64,000 bases of DNA from NCBI RefSeq assembly GCF_000829445.1, contig NZ_JXRQ01000015.1:186001-250000 (forward strand), written 5' to 3'. The stretch's first letter is position 1, and every line of letters starts with the position of its first letter. This document shows positions 1-8,250 of the stretch, one piece after another. Source of the DNA: Jeotgalibacillus alimentarius (GTDB lineage Bacteria; Bacillota; Bacilli; Bacillales; Jeotgalibacillaceae). The translations under genes were made by a program, and so were the position numbers. A model generated the notes under the pieces. The model ran no database searches, had not been told where the DNA came from, and saw only the letters and a program-made list of their open reading frames with translations.

Positions 1-129
1 AACCGTGTGCTGCAGCAATTTCAGCAGGACGGATGGATTGATAAAAAGCGTGGATCAATTGAAATTAAAAATCGCCGCGCCTTACTTGAACTTGCCGGCG
101 AAAACATTTATGAAAAGGAGGCGTTCTGA
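1..129 (+). CDS. Crp/Fnr-type regulator, C-terminal end (partial)
   Basis: The open frame enters from the left edge and ends at TGA 127-129, giving 42 residues. They include 'RGSIEIKNRRALLELAG', the usual last wing and tail of the winged-helix domain of Crp/Fnr-family regulators. The effector-binding domain lies outside the window. The stop codon overlaps the ATG of the next gene (TGATG), so the two are probably co-transcribed and translationally coupled. The ligand and targets cannot be judged from this fragment. Confidence 0.7.
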   Translation, partial: NRVLQQFQQDGWIDKKRGSIEIKNRRALLELAGENIYEKEAF

Positions 130-629
130 TGGTTATCGGTATTTTACTTGCACTGTTAGGCGGCACGCTTGTATGCCTTCAAAATACATTCAACGCAAAT
201 GTAAAAAAACAGGTCAGCGTCTGGTCGACGACGATGCTTGTTCTTGCACTCGGATTCCTTGCTTCATTTGCAGCCGGGCTCGCGTTTGAAGGCACTGCCT
301 TATTCAGCTTCAATGCAGAGCCATGGTTCTGGTTCAGCGGAGTCGTTGGCGTTGGTGTTGTGGCCTGCGTCACACAGGGGGTTCAATCACTCGGACCCAG
401 CCGTGCGATCTCACTCGTTATGGTCTCCCAGATCTTCTTTGGACTCGTGTGGGATTCACTCGGATGGTTCGGACTTGAACAGGTCCCCTTTACACTCCAA
501 TCATTTTTAGGCGTACTCCTGATCTCAGGCGGAGTGCTGCTATTTCAGCTGGGACCTGCAATGGAAGAAAAAGTACGCGGACGAAAAAGGCAGACTGGGG
601 CAAGTCGTACGGTGAAGGTGAATGGTTGA
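129..629 (+). CDS. YdcZ/DUF606-family DMT transporter
   Basis: A 166-residue integral membrane protein with about five hydrophobic segments. It begins 'MVIGILLALLGGTLVCLQN' and has a central 'QGVQSLGPSRAISLVMVSQI' stretch, typical of the DUF606/YdcZ half-size drug/metabolite transporters, which often act as pairs or dimers. Length fits the family. It starts inside the stop codon of the Crp/Fnr gene, with GGAG in that gene's end as ribosome binding site, so the regulator probably controls or co-varies with it. The C-terminus is basic and cytosolic. The substrate is unknown. Confidence 0.75.
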   Translation: MVIGILLALLGGTLVCLQNTFNANVKKQVSVWSTTMLVLALGFLASFAAGLAFEGTALFSFNAEPWFWFSGVVGVGVVACVTQGVQSLGPSRAISLVMVSQIFFGLVWDSLGWFGLEQVPFTLQSFLGVLLISGGVLLFQLGPAMEEKVRGRKRQTGASRTVKVNG

Positions 630-786
630 TTAAGCAGGGGGCACAGCTCCGTCCCTCTGTGCCTCACAAAAAAGAATACTGCCTCACATCAATCTGGTAC
701 AATTTTACTATTCCCCTTTTTATGGGACGTTCCGCTGCTGAATTCGTTTCTCCTAACCTTAAGCGACAGTAGTGAAAGCTCAACTA

Positions 787-1236
787 TTATGAGTTTCTTT
801 TTAAAGGCAGATAAACCTTTACGTTTTCTCCTTCCGGCTGAGGATGATAGGTTTCTACGATGAAATCCTCTTCTTTTCTGGTATGTCCCTCTGCTCGGAT
901 CCAATCATTTAATTTTTGATGCAGCTCACTGATATGATTTATGTTCCCTTCAGTTACAGCATATTTTTCAGAAATCTTTATAACAGTAAGCTCCTCTGGA
1001 ATTTCCCTTGGTAGTTCGTCTGTCAACACACCTACATAAAAAACCCCCTCTGCTTCAACATCACCAGCGCAAGGTTCAAATACCCCTGCTTCTGTCCCCT
1101 TATGATAAGGGGTATCATCAATTTTTCTTAAAAGAACTGAAGCAAGTGAAGGTACTTCAAGACTGAAATTTTTAAACTTACTTTTTCCTTTTAAACCGAT
1201 CAATTTAAATGTTTTATTTTCTACTTTAGCTTCCAT
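787..1236 (-). CDS. GyrI-like / AraC effector-binding domain protein
   Basis: A 149-residue protein starting 'MEAKVENKTFKLIGLKGKS' and ending in a 'VETYHPQPEGENVKVYLPLK' strand. This resembles the GyrI-like small-molecule-binding fold (SHS2 duplication) of stand-alone effector-binding or drug-binding proteins, including 'integron-associated' ones. There is no DNA-binding domain. I chose the ATG at 1236 because GGGGGA lies 6 bases upstream; the longer open frame to 1356 has no such site. It is a single gene with no operon partner. A role in binding hydrophobic drugs or cations is a family-level inference. Confidence 0.6.
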   Translation of the reverse strand: MEAKVENKTFKLIGLKGKSKFKNFSLEVPSLASVLLRKIDDTPYHKGTEAGVFEPCAGDVEAEGVFYVGVLTDELPREIPEELTVIKISEKYAVTEGNINHISELHQKLNDWIRAEGHTRKEEDFIVETYHPQPEGENVKVYLPLKRNS

Positions 1237-1449
1237 TTCAGGTCCCCCTCGAATATTCATCATTAAATGATTCGTTTTCCACAACAGAAACCCCTTTTTA
1301 TCCCAAACAAAAAAGCCGTTGATCGCGACTTTTTTGTTTGAAGTTATATAGGTCATATTTCACTATTCTACGAACAAGGTTGATTATTCTTTGAAACTCA
1401 TACAAATTTCTCTGAACATCACCGTTCAAACGCCTAACATCCGTAAGCG

Positions 1450-1953
1450 TCAAATCAGCTTCCTGAAAGCCTTCACTATAATCCCGTCATCAGCCGGCTC
1501 AAAATCGTATTCAGGCATCCGCTCAAAGCCATATTTCCCCTGATAAAGCGCGATCGCTCCATCCATGAAAGATCCTGTATGCAGTCCAATTGCATCGTAC
1601 CCTTTTGCCTTTGCACGACTGATGCATTCATCGATCAGCGCTGAAGCAATACCCTGTCCGCGTGCATTGCGATCAACGGCGAGCACTCTGATTTCGGGAT
1701 AATCCATCTCGTCTACATAGCCTTCATACGCATCCGTTTTAGCAGGAAACAGTGCCACACTGCCAAAAATCACGTCATTTACTTCTGCAACGATCAGATC
1801 CACATTTTCCTGCTGATCCGCATCGGATGAAATCGCTTTTTTCAGCGCTTCCCAATGCTCAGCCGGGATTTTTCCAATATGATCTTCATAAGCTTTTACA
1901 CGTTGCTCACGAATGAATGACAGCTCTTCTTTACTCGCATCACGAATTATCAT
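1450..1953 (-). CDS. GNAT-family N-acetyltransferase
   Basis: A 167-residue GNAT protein. The acetyl-CoA loop is visible as 'AVDRNARGQGIASALIDECI' (V-x-R-x-x-G-x-A motif A), followed by 'GLHTGSFMDGAIALYQGKYGFER', the usual motif B with a Tyr/Phe-rich end. The ATG at 1953 is preceded by AGGAGG within the last codons of the reductase gene upstream, only 4 bases from its stop, so the two form an operon. The acetylated substrate cannot be told; such proteins acetylate small amines or protein N-termini. Confidence 0.8.
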   Translation of the reverse strand: MIIRDASKEELSFIREQRVKAYEDHIGKIPAEHWEALKKAISSDADQQENVDLIVAEVNDVIFGSVALFPAKTDAYEGYVDEMDYPEIRVLAVDRNARGQGIASALIDECISRAKAKGYDAIGLHTGSFMDGAIALYQGKYGFERMPEYDFEPADDGIIVKAFRKLI

Positions 1954-1957
1954 ATGC

Positions 1958-2944
1958 CTATTCCTCCTCAAACCGCAGAAACTTATCTGATGTGCCGAGT
2001 TTCTCCCGGTCATGCGGCTCATTCCAGACGGTCAGATCAGGTCCTTTTGGCAGAATACGTGTTTCAGACTGATCAGGATTTATGGTGATTGATACATGAT
2101 AATGCTCTTTAATCGCATCAAATTCAGTCGTATCACCAAAGCCTTCTGTCTGATAAAGATCACGTGCATACCCCCACAGATTCGGAAACTCACGCAGCAG
2201 ATTGCGGTTTGTATTAAAGCCGTTATAATACGCCGCATCAAATCGGGCCAGCGTTGTATACAGTCTCACATCAGAATCCGTAATAAAATCCCCATGAAGA
2301 AAACGGCGGTCGGCAAGACGGACTTCCAGGGCATCAAGCCGTTCAAAAAGTGTATCAAAGGCAGCTTCATAAGCCTCCTGAGACTGCGCAAAACCACATT
2401 TATAGACTCCATTATTCACTTCATGAAAAACCACGTCATTCAATTCATCTATCTCTTCACGTAAGTGCTCAGGATAAAGGTTCGGCGCATTTTCTTTATG
2501 GAATGGACGCCAGACCGTTTCAAAATAATTCGTCATGTTAAAATAATCATTGTTCACTGCCTTTTTCGTCTGCAGATCGACCATCACCGGTACAGTTGGC
2601 CGCCCATCATAATCAGGATCAGCGTTGAAGTAGACGTCGCTTACATATTCAACATCAAGCACCGGGTCACGGTCACCATCGTCTAGAGTAAATGCCCAAT
2701 CCACACGGCCAATTCTCGGGCGGAGCGGACTCGCTTTACCGAGGCTGATTGCATTTTCGAGTCCAAGCACCCTGCGCACAATCACCTGACGATGCGCCCA
2801 CGGGCATGCCGCCGACCATAGTAACCTGTAACGGCCGCTTTCAACAGGCAAGTCACCTTCACCGCTGCCAAACGGCGTAACAAAACGATTAATCTGTCTT
2901 TTAAATGAACCATCCTTACTGATTTCAGCAGGCTTTTTTGACAT
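1958..2944 (-). CDS. Glutathionyl-hydroquinone reductase (GST omega/Xi type)
   Basis: A 328-residue protein of the YqjG/PcpF/ECM4 family. The N-terminal thioredoxin-like half carries the catalytic motif C47-P-W-A-H51, and 'GRPTVPVMVDLQTKKAVNNDYFNM' matches the cis-Pro/thiol-binding region; an all-helical C-terminal half follows. The family reduces glutathionyl- or other thiol-conjugated hydroquinones. As Bacillales often use bacillithiol, the real thiol partner may not be glutathione (inference). It is followed 4 bases later by a GNAT gene and preceded by a GNAT/kinase-like group on the same strand. Confidence 0.9.
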   Translation of the reverse strand: MSKKPAEISKDGSFKRQINRFVTPFGSGEGDLPVESGRYRLLWSAACPWAHRQVIVRRVLGLENAISLGKASPLRPRIGRVDWAFTLDDGDRDPVLDVEYVSDVYFNADPDYDGRPTVPVMVDLQTKKAVNNDYFNMTNYFETVWRPFHKENAPNLYPEHLREEIDELNDVVFHEVNNGVYKCGFAQSQEAYEAAFDTLFERLDALEVRLADRRFLHGDFITDSDVRLYTTLARFDAAYYNGFNTNRNLLREFPNLWGYARDLYQTEGFGDTTEFDAIKEHYHVSITINPDQSETRILPKGPDLTVWNEPHDREKLGTSDKFLRFEEE

Positions 2945-3025
2945 CCAAATCCCTCTTCCCTTTTCAGAATTTTCAGATCTGTCACTGTTATCTCATTTCC
3001 GGGTAAAACAATCAAGAATGTTGGA

Positions 3026-3505
3026 CTAAAGGATGCGCTGGCTCTTTAATTTCTTAAAATGCGAGTAATGGCAATCGCTATCAGCCTTCAAGAAACCATG
3101 CTTTTCATAGAAGTGTGCGGCTTTTACAGTGTCAGTGAACAGCACAACTTTATCGAAATGATCAGCAGATAAAGTAAGAATACGCGCAAGAAGAATGGCT
3201 CCGACACTTTTCCCCCGCTCAGCACCCCTGACATAAAAACGCCTGAGCCTGCCAATCGCTTCATCATCTGCTGACTCCTGACGATTGATCCCACCGATCG
3301 CGATCACTTCACTGTTCAGGTTTGTTATGTACCAAAGCCCATCCCCTTCTAAAGAAAAGCGGTTAAGTCCACTATCATAATCATCCTTCAGCCTTTGCAG
3401 AAAACGAAAACCTTTCGACAGGCTTTCTTCTATCAGGCTGCTGATATCCGGCAAAGGATCTGCAGGATTTACTCTATGTATATGAATATCACTGTTATTC
3501 AACAT
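3026..3505 (-). CDS. GNAT-family N-acetyltransferase
   Basis: A 159-residue GNAT protein. 'LRRFYVRGAERGKSVGAILLARILTLS' is the motif A acetyl-CoA loop, and 'VVLFTDTVKAAHFYEKHGFLK' is the motif B/C end. Start ATG 3505 has GGAG 8 bases upstream; it lies inside the 3' end of the kinase-like gene, overlapping it by 7 bases, which implies translational coupling. A GTG at 3514 is also in frame but poorly placed. The substrate is unknown. Confidence 0.8.
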   Translation of the reverse strand: MLNNSDIHIHRVNPADPLPDISSLIEESLSKGFRFLQRLKDDYDSGLNRFSLEGDGLWYITNLNSEVIAIGGINRQESADDEAIGRLRRFYVRGAERGKSVGAILLARILTLSADHFDKVVLFTDTVKAAHFYEKHGFLKADSDCHYSHFKKLKSQRIL

Positions 3506-4074
3506 TTCCCACACTCCACACAGCGCCGGTCCTGATCATGCTCTCCGTAGATTCTGAGCTCTTTTTCAATCCCGCAACTTTGACATGCTTCGAAATAAAT
3601 CTGTGGAATCAAGCCGGCATCAGCCTCAGGCACCCACTCCTGTTCATACCGCTTTTTCGTCATGCCATAATCAATGAATATGAGACGCCCGTTATCATCC
3701 ATACCAAAGTTCCCGCTGTCCTTCAGATCAAAACTGTCAAACTCACAGTCCAGCAGCTCAATCAGTTTGAGATGTTCAGAAGTCAGCCTTTGATCCTCAT
3801 TAGAAAGGTCATATGTTTGAAAATCCTTCAGTGCAAGCGGACTCGCAAATGCCTGAACAGCATATTCCTCATACACTTCCATCATCTGTGCAAAAAATGA
3901 CTGATACCCAAGACGCTCCATTACCTGATAGATCAGCTTCTCCTGCATCGACTGCTCATAGCCGATCGGATGGAGATGGACTTTAATCACTTTGTCTCCT
4001 GCACGATACACTTTTCTCGTAGATCCGATACCGAGAAAATTCTCTTCTGAACAATAATCTTTCCAGTTTTCCAA
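3499..4074 (-). CDS. Small protein-kinase-like protein with C-terminal zinc ribbon
   Basis: A 191-residue protein with features of a minimal kinase fold: a glycine loop 'LGIGSTRKVY' (14-23), a 'VIKVH' lysine (K31), a catalytic-loop-like 'DSGNFG' (119-124) and a metal-site 'FIDYGM' (133-138) in place of DFG. The C-terminus holds CQSC (164-167) and CVECGKC (185-191), which could bind zinc. It is short for a kinase and lacks a clear HRD motif. The start is TTG 4074 with GGGGG 9 bases before. It sits between DUF1992 and GNAT genes. Kinase activity is unproven; it may modify small molecules or be a pseudokinase. Confidence 0.6.
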   Translation of the reverse strand: MENWKDYCSEENFLGIGSTRKVYRAGDKVIKVHLHPIGYEQSMQEKLIYQVMERLGYQSFFAQMMEVYEEYAVQAFASPLALKDFQTYDLSNEDQRLTSEHLKLIELLDCEFDSFDLKDSGNFGMDDNGRLIFIDYGMTKKRYEQEWVPEADAGLIPQIYFEACQSCGIEKELRIYGEHDQDRRCVECGKC

Positions 4075-4080
4075 CTTCCC

Positions 4081-4455
4081 TTACCCCCAGATCCGTCTTG
4101 CAGTCTCCAGATCGTCTGCGGACACAGGCATCTTTTGAAGTGACGGCGGACAGGATTTATTATGTTCAGCAATTTTCTTGTTAATCTTTGACACTTCTTT
4201 TTTCATATGAGCTGTCTCCAGATTTTCAAGACCCTGGAGCCTGTCGCTGATCTCATGCTGGAGCTTCAGCCATTGCGGCTTATATCCTGCATCCTTTGCG
4301 ATTTTTTGAAAATGCTGAAACGTATCTCCGGAGAAATATTCTTTCGGAATCTTTTCTCCTGTCCCTTTCAGGTTGTCCATCCCGCCGGTTTTTGAATAGT
4401 CTTTTAAAATATCACCAATCAGATCATTCTTAGGCTGCTGTTCAAAATCACTCAT
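4081..4455 (-). CDS. DUF1992 / DnaJ-homologue subfamily C member 28-like protein
   Basis: A 124-residue soluble protein. 'DLIGDILKDYSKTGGMDNLKGTGEKI' and the 'NKKIAEHNKSCPP' region followed by 'ARRIWG' are hallmarks of the DUF1992 domain found beside J-domains in eukaryotic DNAJC28 and alone in bacteria. Its function is unknown. ATG 4455 has AAAGGG 9 bases upstream; a GTG at 4464 is in frame but less likely. It is the first gene of the five-gene minus-strand run ending at 1450, with the kinase-like gene 6 bases downstream. Confidence 0.75.
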   Translation of the reverse strand: MSDFEQQPKNDLIGDILKDYSKTGGMDNLKGTGEKIPKEYFSGDTFQHFQKIAKDAGYKPQWLKLQHEISDRLQGLENLETAHMKKEVSKINKKIAEHNKSCPPSLQKMPVSADDLETARRIWG

Positions 4456-4537
4456 TTGACACACCCTTTCATTTTTCCTTTTTTAGCATAACACACCCCT
4501 TTTAAAATAATCTGACTATTCACTAATTCTCCATAAC

Positions 4538-5101
4538 TCAGATGGTGTAAATCATGACAAAGTGCAATACTGCTATTTCTTTCGACCGGTTGATATAGGC
4601 GTGTTTTTGATCCGCGTTGAATTTGATCGAATCAAACCGCTCCAGTTCATACTCTTCTTCTCCCACCCGGACAGTCACCACTCCCTCCATCACCGTAATA
4701 TATTCCTTTACACCAGGCTGATGGGCATCCGCTTCATACACAGCTTCTGGATTCAGGTACCCTTTATGCGACTCAATTGATCCCTGCACCTGCGTTGTGA
4801 AAATCGGTTCTAGTTTAAGTGACTGATTTTCACTCAGTACGCTGTTTCCACTTTTTTTAAGCAGAGTGACTTCCTGGTTTTCGACCAGCAATGAGGAGAT
4901 CGGGATCCGAAGACCATTTGCCACCTTCCATATAATCGCCAGTGAAGGGTTCGCTTCTCCGCGTTCAATTTTGCCGAGTGTTAATTTGCTGACTCCTGTC
5001 AGGTCAGCCAGGTTTTCCAGCGTCAGTTCTCTTTCTTTTCTCAGTTTCCTCAATATTTTACCGACCTGTTTTGTGAATTGATCCGGACTGATGTGTTCCA
5101 A
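4538..5101 (-). CDS. XRE-family regulator with C-terminal cupin
   Basis: A 187-residue repressor/activator. The N-terminal helix-turn-helix is 'LTLENLADLTGVSKLTLGKIERGEANPSL', and the C-terminal cupin includes 'EYITVMEGVVTVRVGEEEYEL' and 'FNADQKHAYIN'. Start TTG 5101 is chosen because AGGAGG lies 7 bases upstream; the open frame extends to 5134 without a better site. The gene is divergent from an EamA-type exporter gene across a 100-bp gap, so it likely senses a small ligand through the cupin and controls that exporter and itself. Confidence 0.85.
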   Translation of the reverse strand: MEHISPDQFTKQVGKILRKLRKERELTLENLADLTGVSKLTLGKIERGEANPSLAIIWKVANGLRIPISSLLVENQEVTLLKKSGNSVLSENQSLKLEPIFTTQVQGSIESHKGYLNPEAVYEADAHQPGVKEYITVMEGVVTVRVGEEEYELERFDSIKFNADQKHAYINRSKEIAVLHFVMIYTI

Positions 5102-5146
5102 TGATTTTCCTCCTATTTCTAAAAAAGCTTGCACTAATCACCAAAA

Positions 5147-5163
5147 AGTATATTATAGTATAC
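5147..5163. promoter_or_regulatory. Candidate operator between XRE-cupin regulator and exporter
   Basis: In the 100-bp divergent gap an AT-rich imperfect inverted repeat is visible: GTATA-N6-TATAC (5148-5163), followed by more AT-rich sequence with ATACATTATAT. It lies between the two divergent starts where a repressor could block both promoters. The assignment is by position and symmetry only. Confidence 0.4.
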
Positions 5164-5201
5164 ATTATATCATTAATCGGATACTGAAAGAGGTGTTTTC
5201 A

Positions 5202-6164
5202 ATGAAGGCTCTGCTGATTGGTGTACTGTCCTGTATGTTTTTTGTTGTCACCTTTGTATTGAACCGCTCTATGGAAATGGATGGCGGCAACTGGCTGTGG
5301 AGCGCATCACTACGCTTTATCTTTATGACGCCGTTTTTAGTCGGAATTGTATGGATGAGGGGTAACTTAAAAGAATTGTTCAGCGAAATGAGGAAGAATC
5401 CGCTGGAATGGATCACATGGAGCATCGTTGGATTTGTTTTATTTTACGCACCTCTTACCTATGTAGCAGCGTACGGTCCCGGCTGGCTGGTTGCGGGCAC
5501 GTGGCAATTTACAATTGTAGCCGGACTTTTACTGGCACCTCTTTTTTTGAGAGTAGACGGCAGTAGGCACGCAATTCAACTGAGAGCTTTACTTATTTCG
5601 TGTATCATTCTGACCGGCGTCATACTGATACAGGTTCAGCAGGCTGATGAGTTGAGTGCAGGTGCGTTATTTATCGGTGCACTGCCTGTGATTGTGGCAG
5701 CATTTTGTTATCCGTTAGGCAACCGTAAAATGATGGAGCTCTGCGGAGACCGCCTTGATACATTTCAGCGGATACTCGGCATGACACTCGCAAGTCTTCC
5801 TGTCTGGCTGATCTTAAGCACGATCGGCCTTATTCAGACTGGTCCGCCATCATCAGGTCAAGTCCTGCAGACTTTTATCGTCGCAGTCAGCTCCGGCATT
5901 ATCGCGACAACTCTGTTTTTTATCGCAACGAACAGTGTACGCCAGGATCAGGGAAAACTTGCGGCAGTTGAAGCTACACAGGCGACTCAGGTGCTTTTTG
6001 TGATTGCAGGTGAAGCATTGATCTTATCGAGTCCACTGCCAACAGGCACAGCTTCTGCCGGGATCGGACTGATTGTCGTTGGAATCATTATACATACGTT
6101 AAATATGAGGATAGCTGGCCGCCGGGTGGCTGTTGTAGCGGAGCGTTCAGGAAATAACAGGTGA
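5202..6164 (+). CDS. EamA/EmrE-type multidrug or metabolite exporter
   Basis: A 320-residue membrane protein with about ten hydrophobic segments, beginning 'MKALLIGVLSCMFFVVTFVLNRSME'. The double-unit layout and 'AVEATQATQVLFVIAGEALI' near the end fit the ten-helix DMT exporters of the 'multidrug resistance efflux transporter' group. ATG 5202 has AGAGGTG 6 bases upstream; the upstream open frame to 5091 crosses the regulator's start and is not used. It is likely controlled by the divergent XRE-cupin protein. The substrate is unknown. Confidence 0.8.
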   Translation: MKALLIGVLSCMFFVVTFVLNRSMEMDGGNWLWSASLRFIFMTPFLVGIVWMRGNLKELFSEMRKNPLEWITWSIVGFVLFYAPLTYVAAYGPGWLVAGTWQFTIVAGLLLAPLFLRVDGSRHAIQLRALLISCIILTGVILIQVQQADELSAGALFIGALPVIVAAFCYPLGNRKMMELCGDRLDTFQRILGMTLASLPVWLILSTIGLIQTGPPSSGQVLQTFIVAVSSGIIATTLFFIATNSVRQDQGKLAAVEATQATQVLFVIAGEALILSSPLPTGTASAGIGLIVVGIIIHTLNMRIAGRRVAVVAERSGNNR

Positions 6165-6271
6165 CGTTCAGGAGATTTACAGGGTGGTGCAGAAGATTTC
6201 ACGGCAGGTTCATGAAATTTGCGGGGTGGTTCAGGAGAGCGTGACTATGTACCTAACCGCCCCACCCATGT

Positions 6272-7138
6272 TCAAAAAATTTCCCCTGCATCCTTTGGAA
6301 GCGTCCGCACGCGTCCCACATAATGCAGTATCGCTTTTTCATCTTCAACAGGATAATGATAGCCTGTCCGTTCAGCTACTTTTCTGCCAAGAAGGCCAAA
6401 CAGCTCAGCCGCTGCATCCACGGCTTCCCACGTATCTTCTTCATATGTCCGCTGATACAGCCGCCAATAAGATTCCGGTAAATATCGCTTGAAATACTTC
6501 CCCATTTTACCCGCGGATACCCGGTAATCGTGTTCTCCACCAATCCACCATTCAATGACCTGATCAAGCGCAGCACGCGTCGTCAGTTCATACATATGAC
6601 GCGCATACGGCAGTTCGTCGCGCCATAATCCTTTCGCGACATTCTGCAGGCACCACCAAAAATCATTTGTTATACTGTTGAACTCCCCTTTTGAAGGCCT
6701 TTTCACATGATAATCCACATCAGAAGCTTCAGGAATCTTCGGTAAGAGACCGTCCTTATCCAAAATCGGAATCGTCAGCGAATCTTCCTTATATGCTCTC
6801 TTCATATACTCAATAGTCTGATAAGAAAGATCAATCCGGTTCCCGTCATCAAAAAGCATGAGAAAAGCATATCGACCTGAATCCGTTTCAAGACCCTTTC
6901 CTGCATCAAGTGCGTCCGGCTGCTGCATCATCAGAAGGGTCCCGAAGTGATTGATCCATGACTGATCTTCTATAAAAGGCTTAATATCACGCATCACATA
7001 CACAATATCGAAGTCTTGAAAAATGTCTTTCGGCGCATTTGGATTCGTACGTGAACCATTCATATAGACAGCACGGATCCGCTCATCATGTTCCGCAAAA
7101 TGTAAGATCAGCTCCATTATTTCATGTGCAGATCTCAT
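6272..7138 (-). CDS. Aminoglycoside 6-adenylyltransferase-like protein (AadK/ANT(6) family)
   Basis: A 288-residue protein of normal length for ANT(6). The nucleotidyltransferase signature is 'NGSRTNPN' (27-34) with the metal-binding 'QDFDIVYV' (D42, D44), then a 'LDKDGLLP' segment and the helical C-terminal half with 'DFWWCLQNVAKGLWRDELPYA'. Family members adenylylate streptomycin; chromosomal Bacillus AadK gives modest resistance. It is the last gene of the 8229-to-6272 operon, starting inside the stop of the 65-aa protein (ATGA overlap). Whether it acts on streptomycin here is an inference. Confidence 0.85.
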   Translation of the reverse strand: MRSAHEIMELILHFAEHDERIRAVYMNGSRTNPNAPKDIFQDFDIVYVMRDIKPFIEDQSWINHFGTLLMMQQPDALDAGKGLETDSGRYAFLMLFDDGNRIDLSYQTIEYMKRAYKEDSLTIPILDKDGLLPKIPEASDVDYHVKRPSKGEFNSITNDFWWCLQNVAKGLWRDELPYARHMYELTTRAALDQVIEWWIGGEHDYRVSAGKMGKYFKRYLPESYWRLYQRTYEEDTWEAVDAAAELFGLLGRKVAERTGYHYPVEDEKAILHYVGRVRTLPKDAGEIF

Positions 7139-7332
7139 TTTCTATCTTCCCTGTCTTCAAGAAGCTCAATAATCCGGTCAAGCTTCTCATTCGTATCCTC
7201 TGACTTTCTATTTTGTACAGTTCTCGTTATGAGCATCCTTCTAATAAATAAACTGAATGAAACTACAAACAAAACAAGCAGACCAATCATCATGATTTGA
7301 AAAATGATATCTCCTGTACTAAAGTCCCCCAT
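7135..7332 (-). CDS. Small membrane protein (DUF4083-like), 65 aa
   Basis: A 65-residue protein with one membrane segment ('GDIIFQIMMIGLLVLFVVSFSLFI') followed by 'RRML' and a charged C-terminal coil ending 'NEKLDRIIELLEDREDRK'. The layout resembles DUF4083 proteins. ATG 7332 has GAGAGGAG just upstream. It is third in a four-gene operon, 14 bases after the 51-aa protein and overlapping the nucleotidyltransferase start by 4 bases. Function unknown. Confidence 0.7.
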   Translation of the reverse strand: MGDFSTGDIIFQIMMIGLLVLFVVSFSLFIRRMLITRTVQNRKSEDTNEKLDRIIELLEDREDRK

Positions 7333-7346
7333 TAAATCTCTCCTCT

Positions 7347-7502
7347 CTAATAGAAACTCCATAAGACCCCAGCCCGGTACCATACACTCATCACGAGAAA
7401 AACCGTACTGAATGTGACCAACACGGCTGGCAGTTTTGAACGGTAATAGACAAGCGCCAGGCCAACTGTCATATGTACAAAAAAGAATATAAAGATATTC
7501 AT
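7347..7502 (-). CDS. 51-aa membrane protein between MOSC and DUF4083-like genes
   Basis: Reading the minus strand from ATG 7502 gives a 51-residue product, 'MNIFIFFFVHMTVGLALVYY' at its start and 'VWYRAGVLWSFY' at its end, with two hydrophobic segments separated by a short basic turn (RSK). GAGGAG overlaps the stop of the MOSC gene and lies 10 bases before the ATG; the stop (7347-7349) is 14 bases before the next start. It fills the gap between two genes of one operon and is easily missed because of its size. Function unknown. Confidence 0.65.
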   Translation of the reverse strand: MNIFIFFFVHMTVGLALVYYRSKLPAVLVTFSTVFLVMSVWYRAGVLWSFY

Positions 7503-7509
7503 GATAGAG

Positions 7510-8229
7510 CTACTCCTCAACCATCACAATCTCATCGCCAACAGACACAGTACCTGTCTGCCTGATCGTCGCATACATACCAAAATTGTTCCCGTGCTTT
7601 TGATACACTGTTTTCAATACAAGCGGATCAATCGCTGTTGTTGCTGGGTCAATATTAATGATGCTGCAGCGCTCACAAGGCCTGACAATTTCAATTTCAG
7701 CTGTGCCGATCTGCACTTTCTTCCCTGCCAGATGTTCTTCTGAAAATGCCACGTCACCAGACAGTGACACAACAAAGTTGGGCCGGAACCGTCTCCAGTC
7801 AATCTGCTTTCCGGTTTCACCTTCCAGTGCTGTAATAGATGCTTCATTGACGATCAGAATATGCTCTTCCTCAATTGCCCCGAGCGGCACGTGCTGTGGT
7901 GTATGTACTTCTTTTGAGAGAGCCTTGCCGGCAAGCTGCTGAAATTCTTCAAGACACCTGTCTTCATGCCAGTAAAAGCTCCGCCCATCCGGTGCAGTAA
8001 TCTTTACTGCCGGATAACTGTCATCTGATTCGTCCCCTTCCAATGCAGCCAAATACCCGACCATTTTTGGATTCTGAGTAGCTGTGTGATAGCGTTCACC
8101 TTCTAAAAAAGCATGACTTCTATCTCCATACACACCATATGACATCAGCCTGGTTTCAGATACCTCTTCACCACTCAGCGATTTGACAGGATGACGGATA
8201 ATCGTATGTAATTGTCCGATTGTCTTCAT
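7510..8229 (-). CDS. MOSC-domain protein
   Basis: A 239-residue protein with the N-terminal MOSC beta-barrel ('LHTIIRHPVKSLSGEEV', 'SYGVYGDRSHAFL') and the MOSC core 'RFRPNFVV' followed by 'VRPCERCSIINIDPAT', which carries the conserved Cys used in molybdenum-cofactor sulfur chemistry. Proteins of this kind (YiiM/YcbX-like) reduce N-hydroxylated compounds using Moco. AGGAGG precedes ATG 8229. It heads the operon with two tiny membrane proteins and the ANT(6)-like gene. A molybdate uptake pair (modAB) lies 1.1 kb downstream in the window, which fits a Moco enzyme. Confidence 0.85.
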   Translation of the reverse strand: MKTIGQLHTIIRHPVKSLSGEEVSETRLMSYGVYGDRSHAFLEGERYHTATQNPKMVGYLAALEGDESDDSYPAVKITAPDGRSFYWHEDRCLEEFQQLAGKALSKEVHTPQHVPLGAIEEEHILIVNEASITALEGETGKQIDWRRFRPNFVVSLSGDVAFSEEHLAGKKVQIGTAEIEIVRPCERCSIINIDPATTAIDPLVLKTVYQKHGNNFGMYATIRQTGTVSVGDEIVMVEE

Positions 8230-8250
8230 GCGTGTTCCTCCTTGTAAAGT

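Noticed and set aside
636-664. Hairpin GGGCACAG...CTGTGCC after the YdcZ-type gene
   Set aside because: The stem is real but there is no T run on either strand, so I do not call it a terminator.
5201-6164. Start of the exporter at 5091
   Set aside because: The longer frame runs through the divergent regulator's start; ATG 5202 has the only good ribosome binding site.
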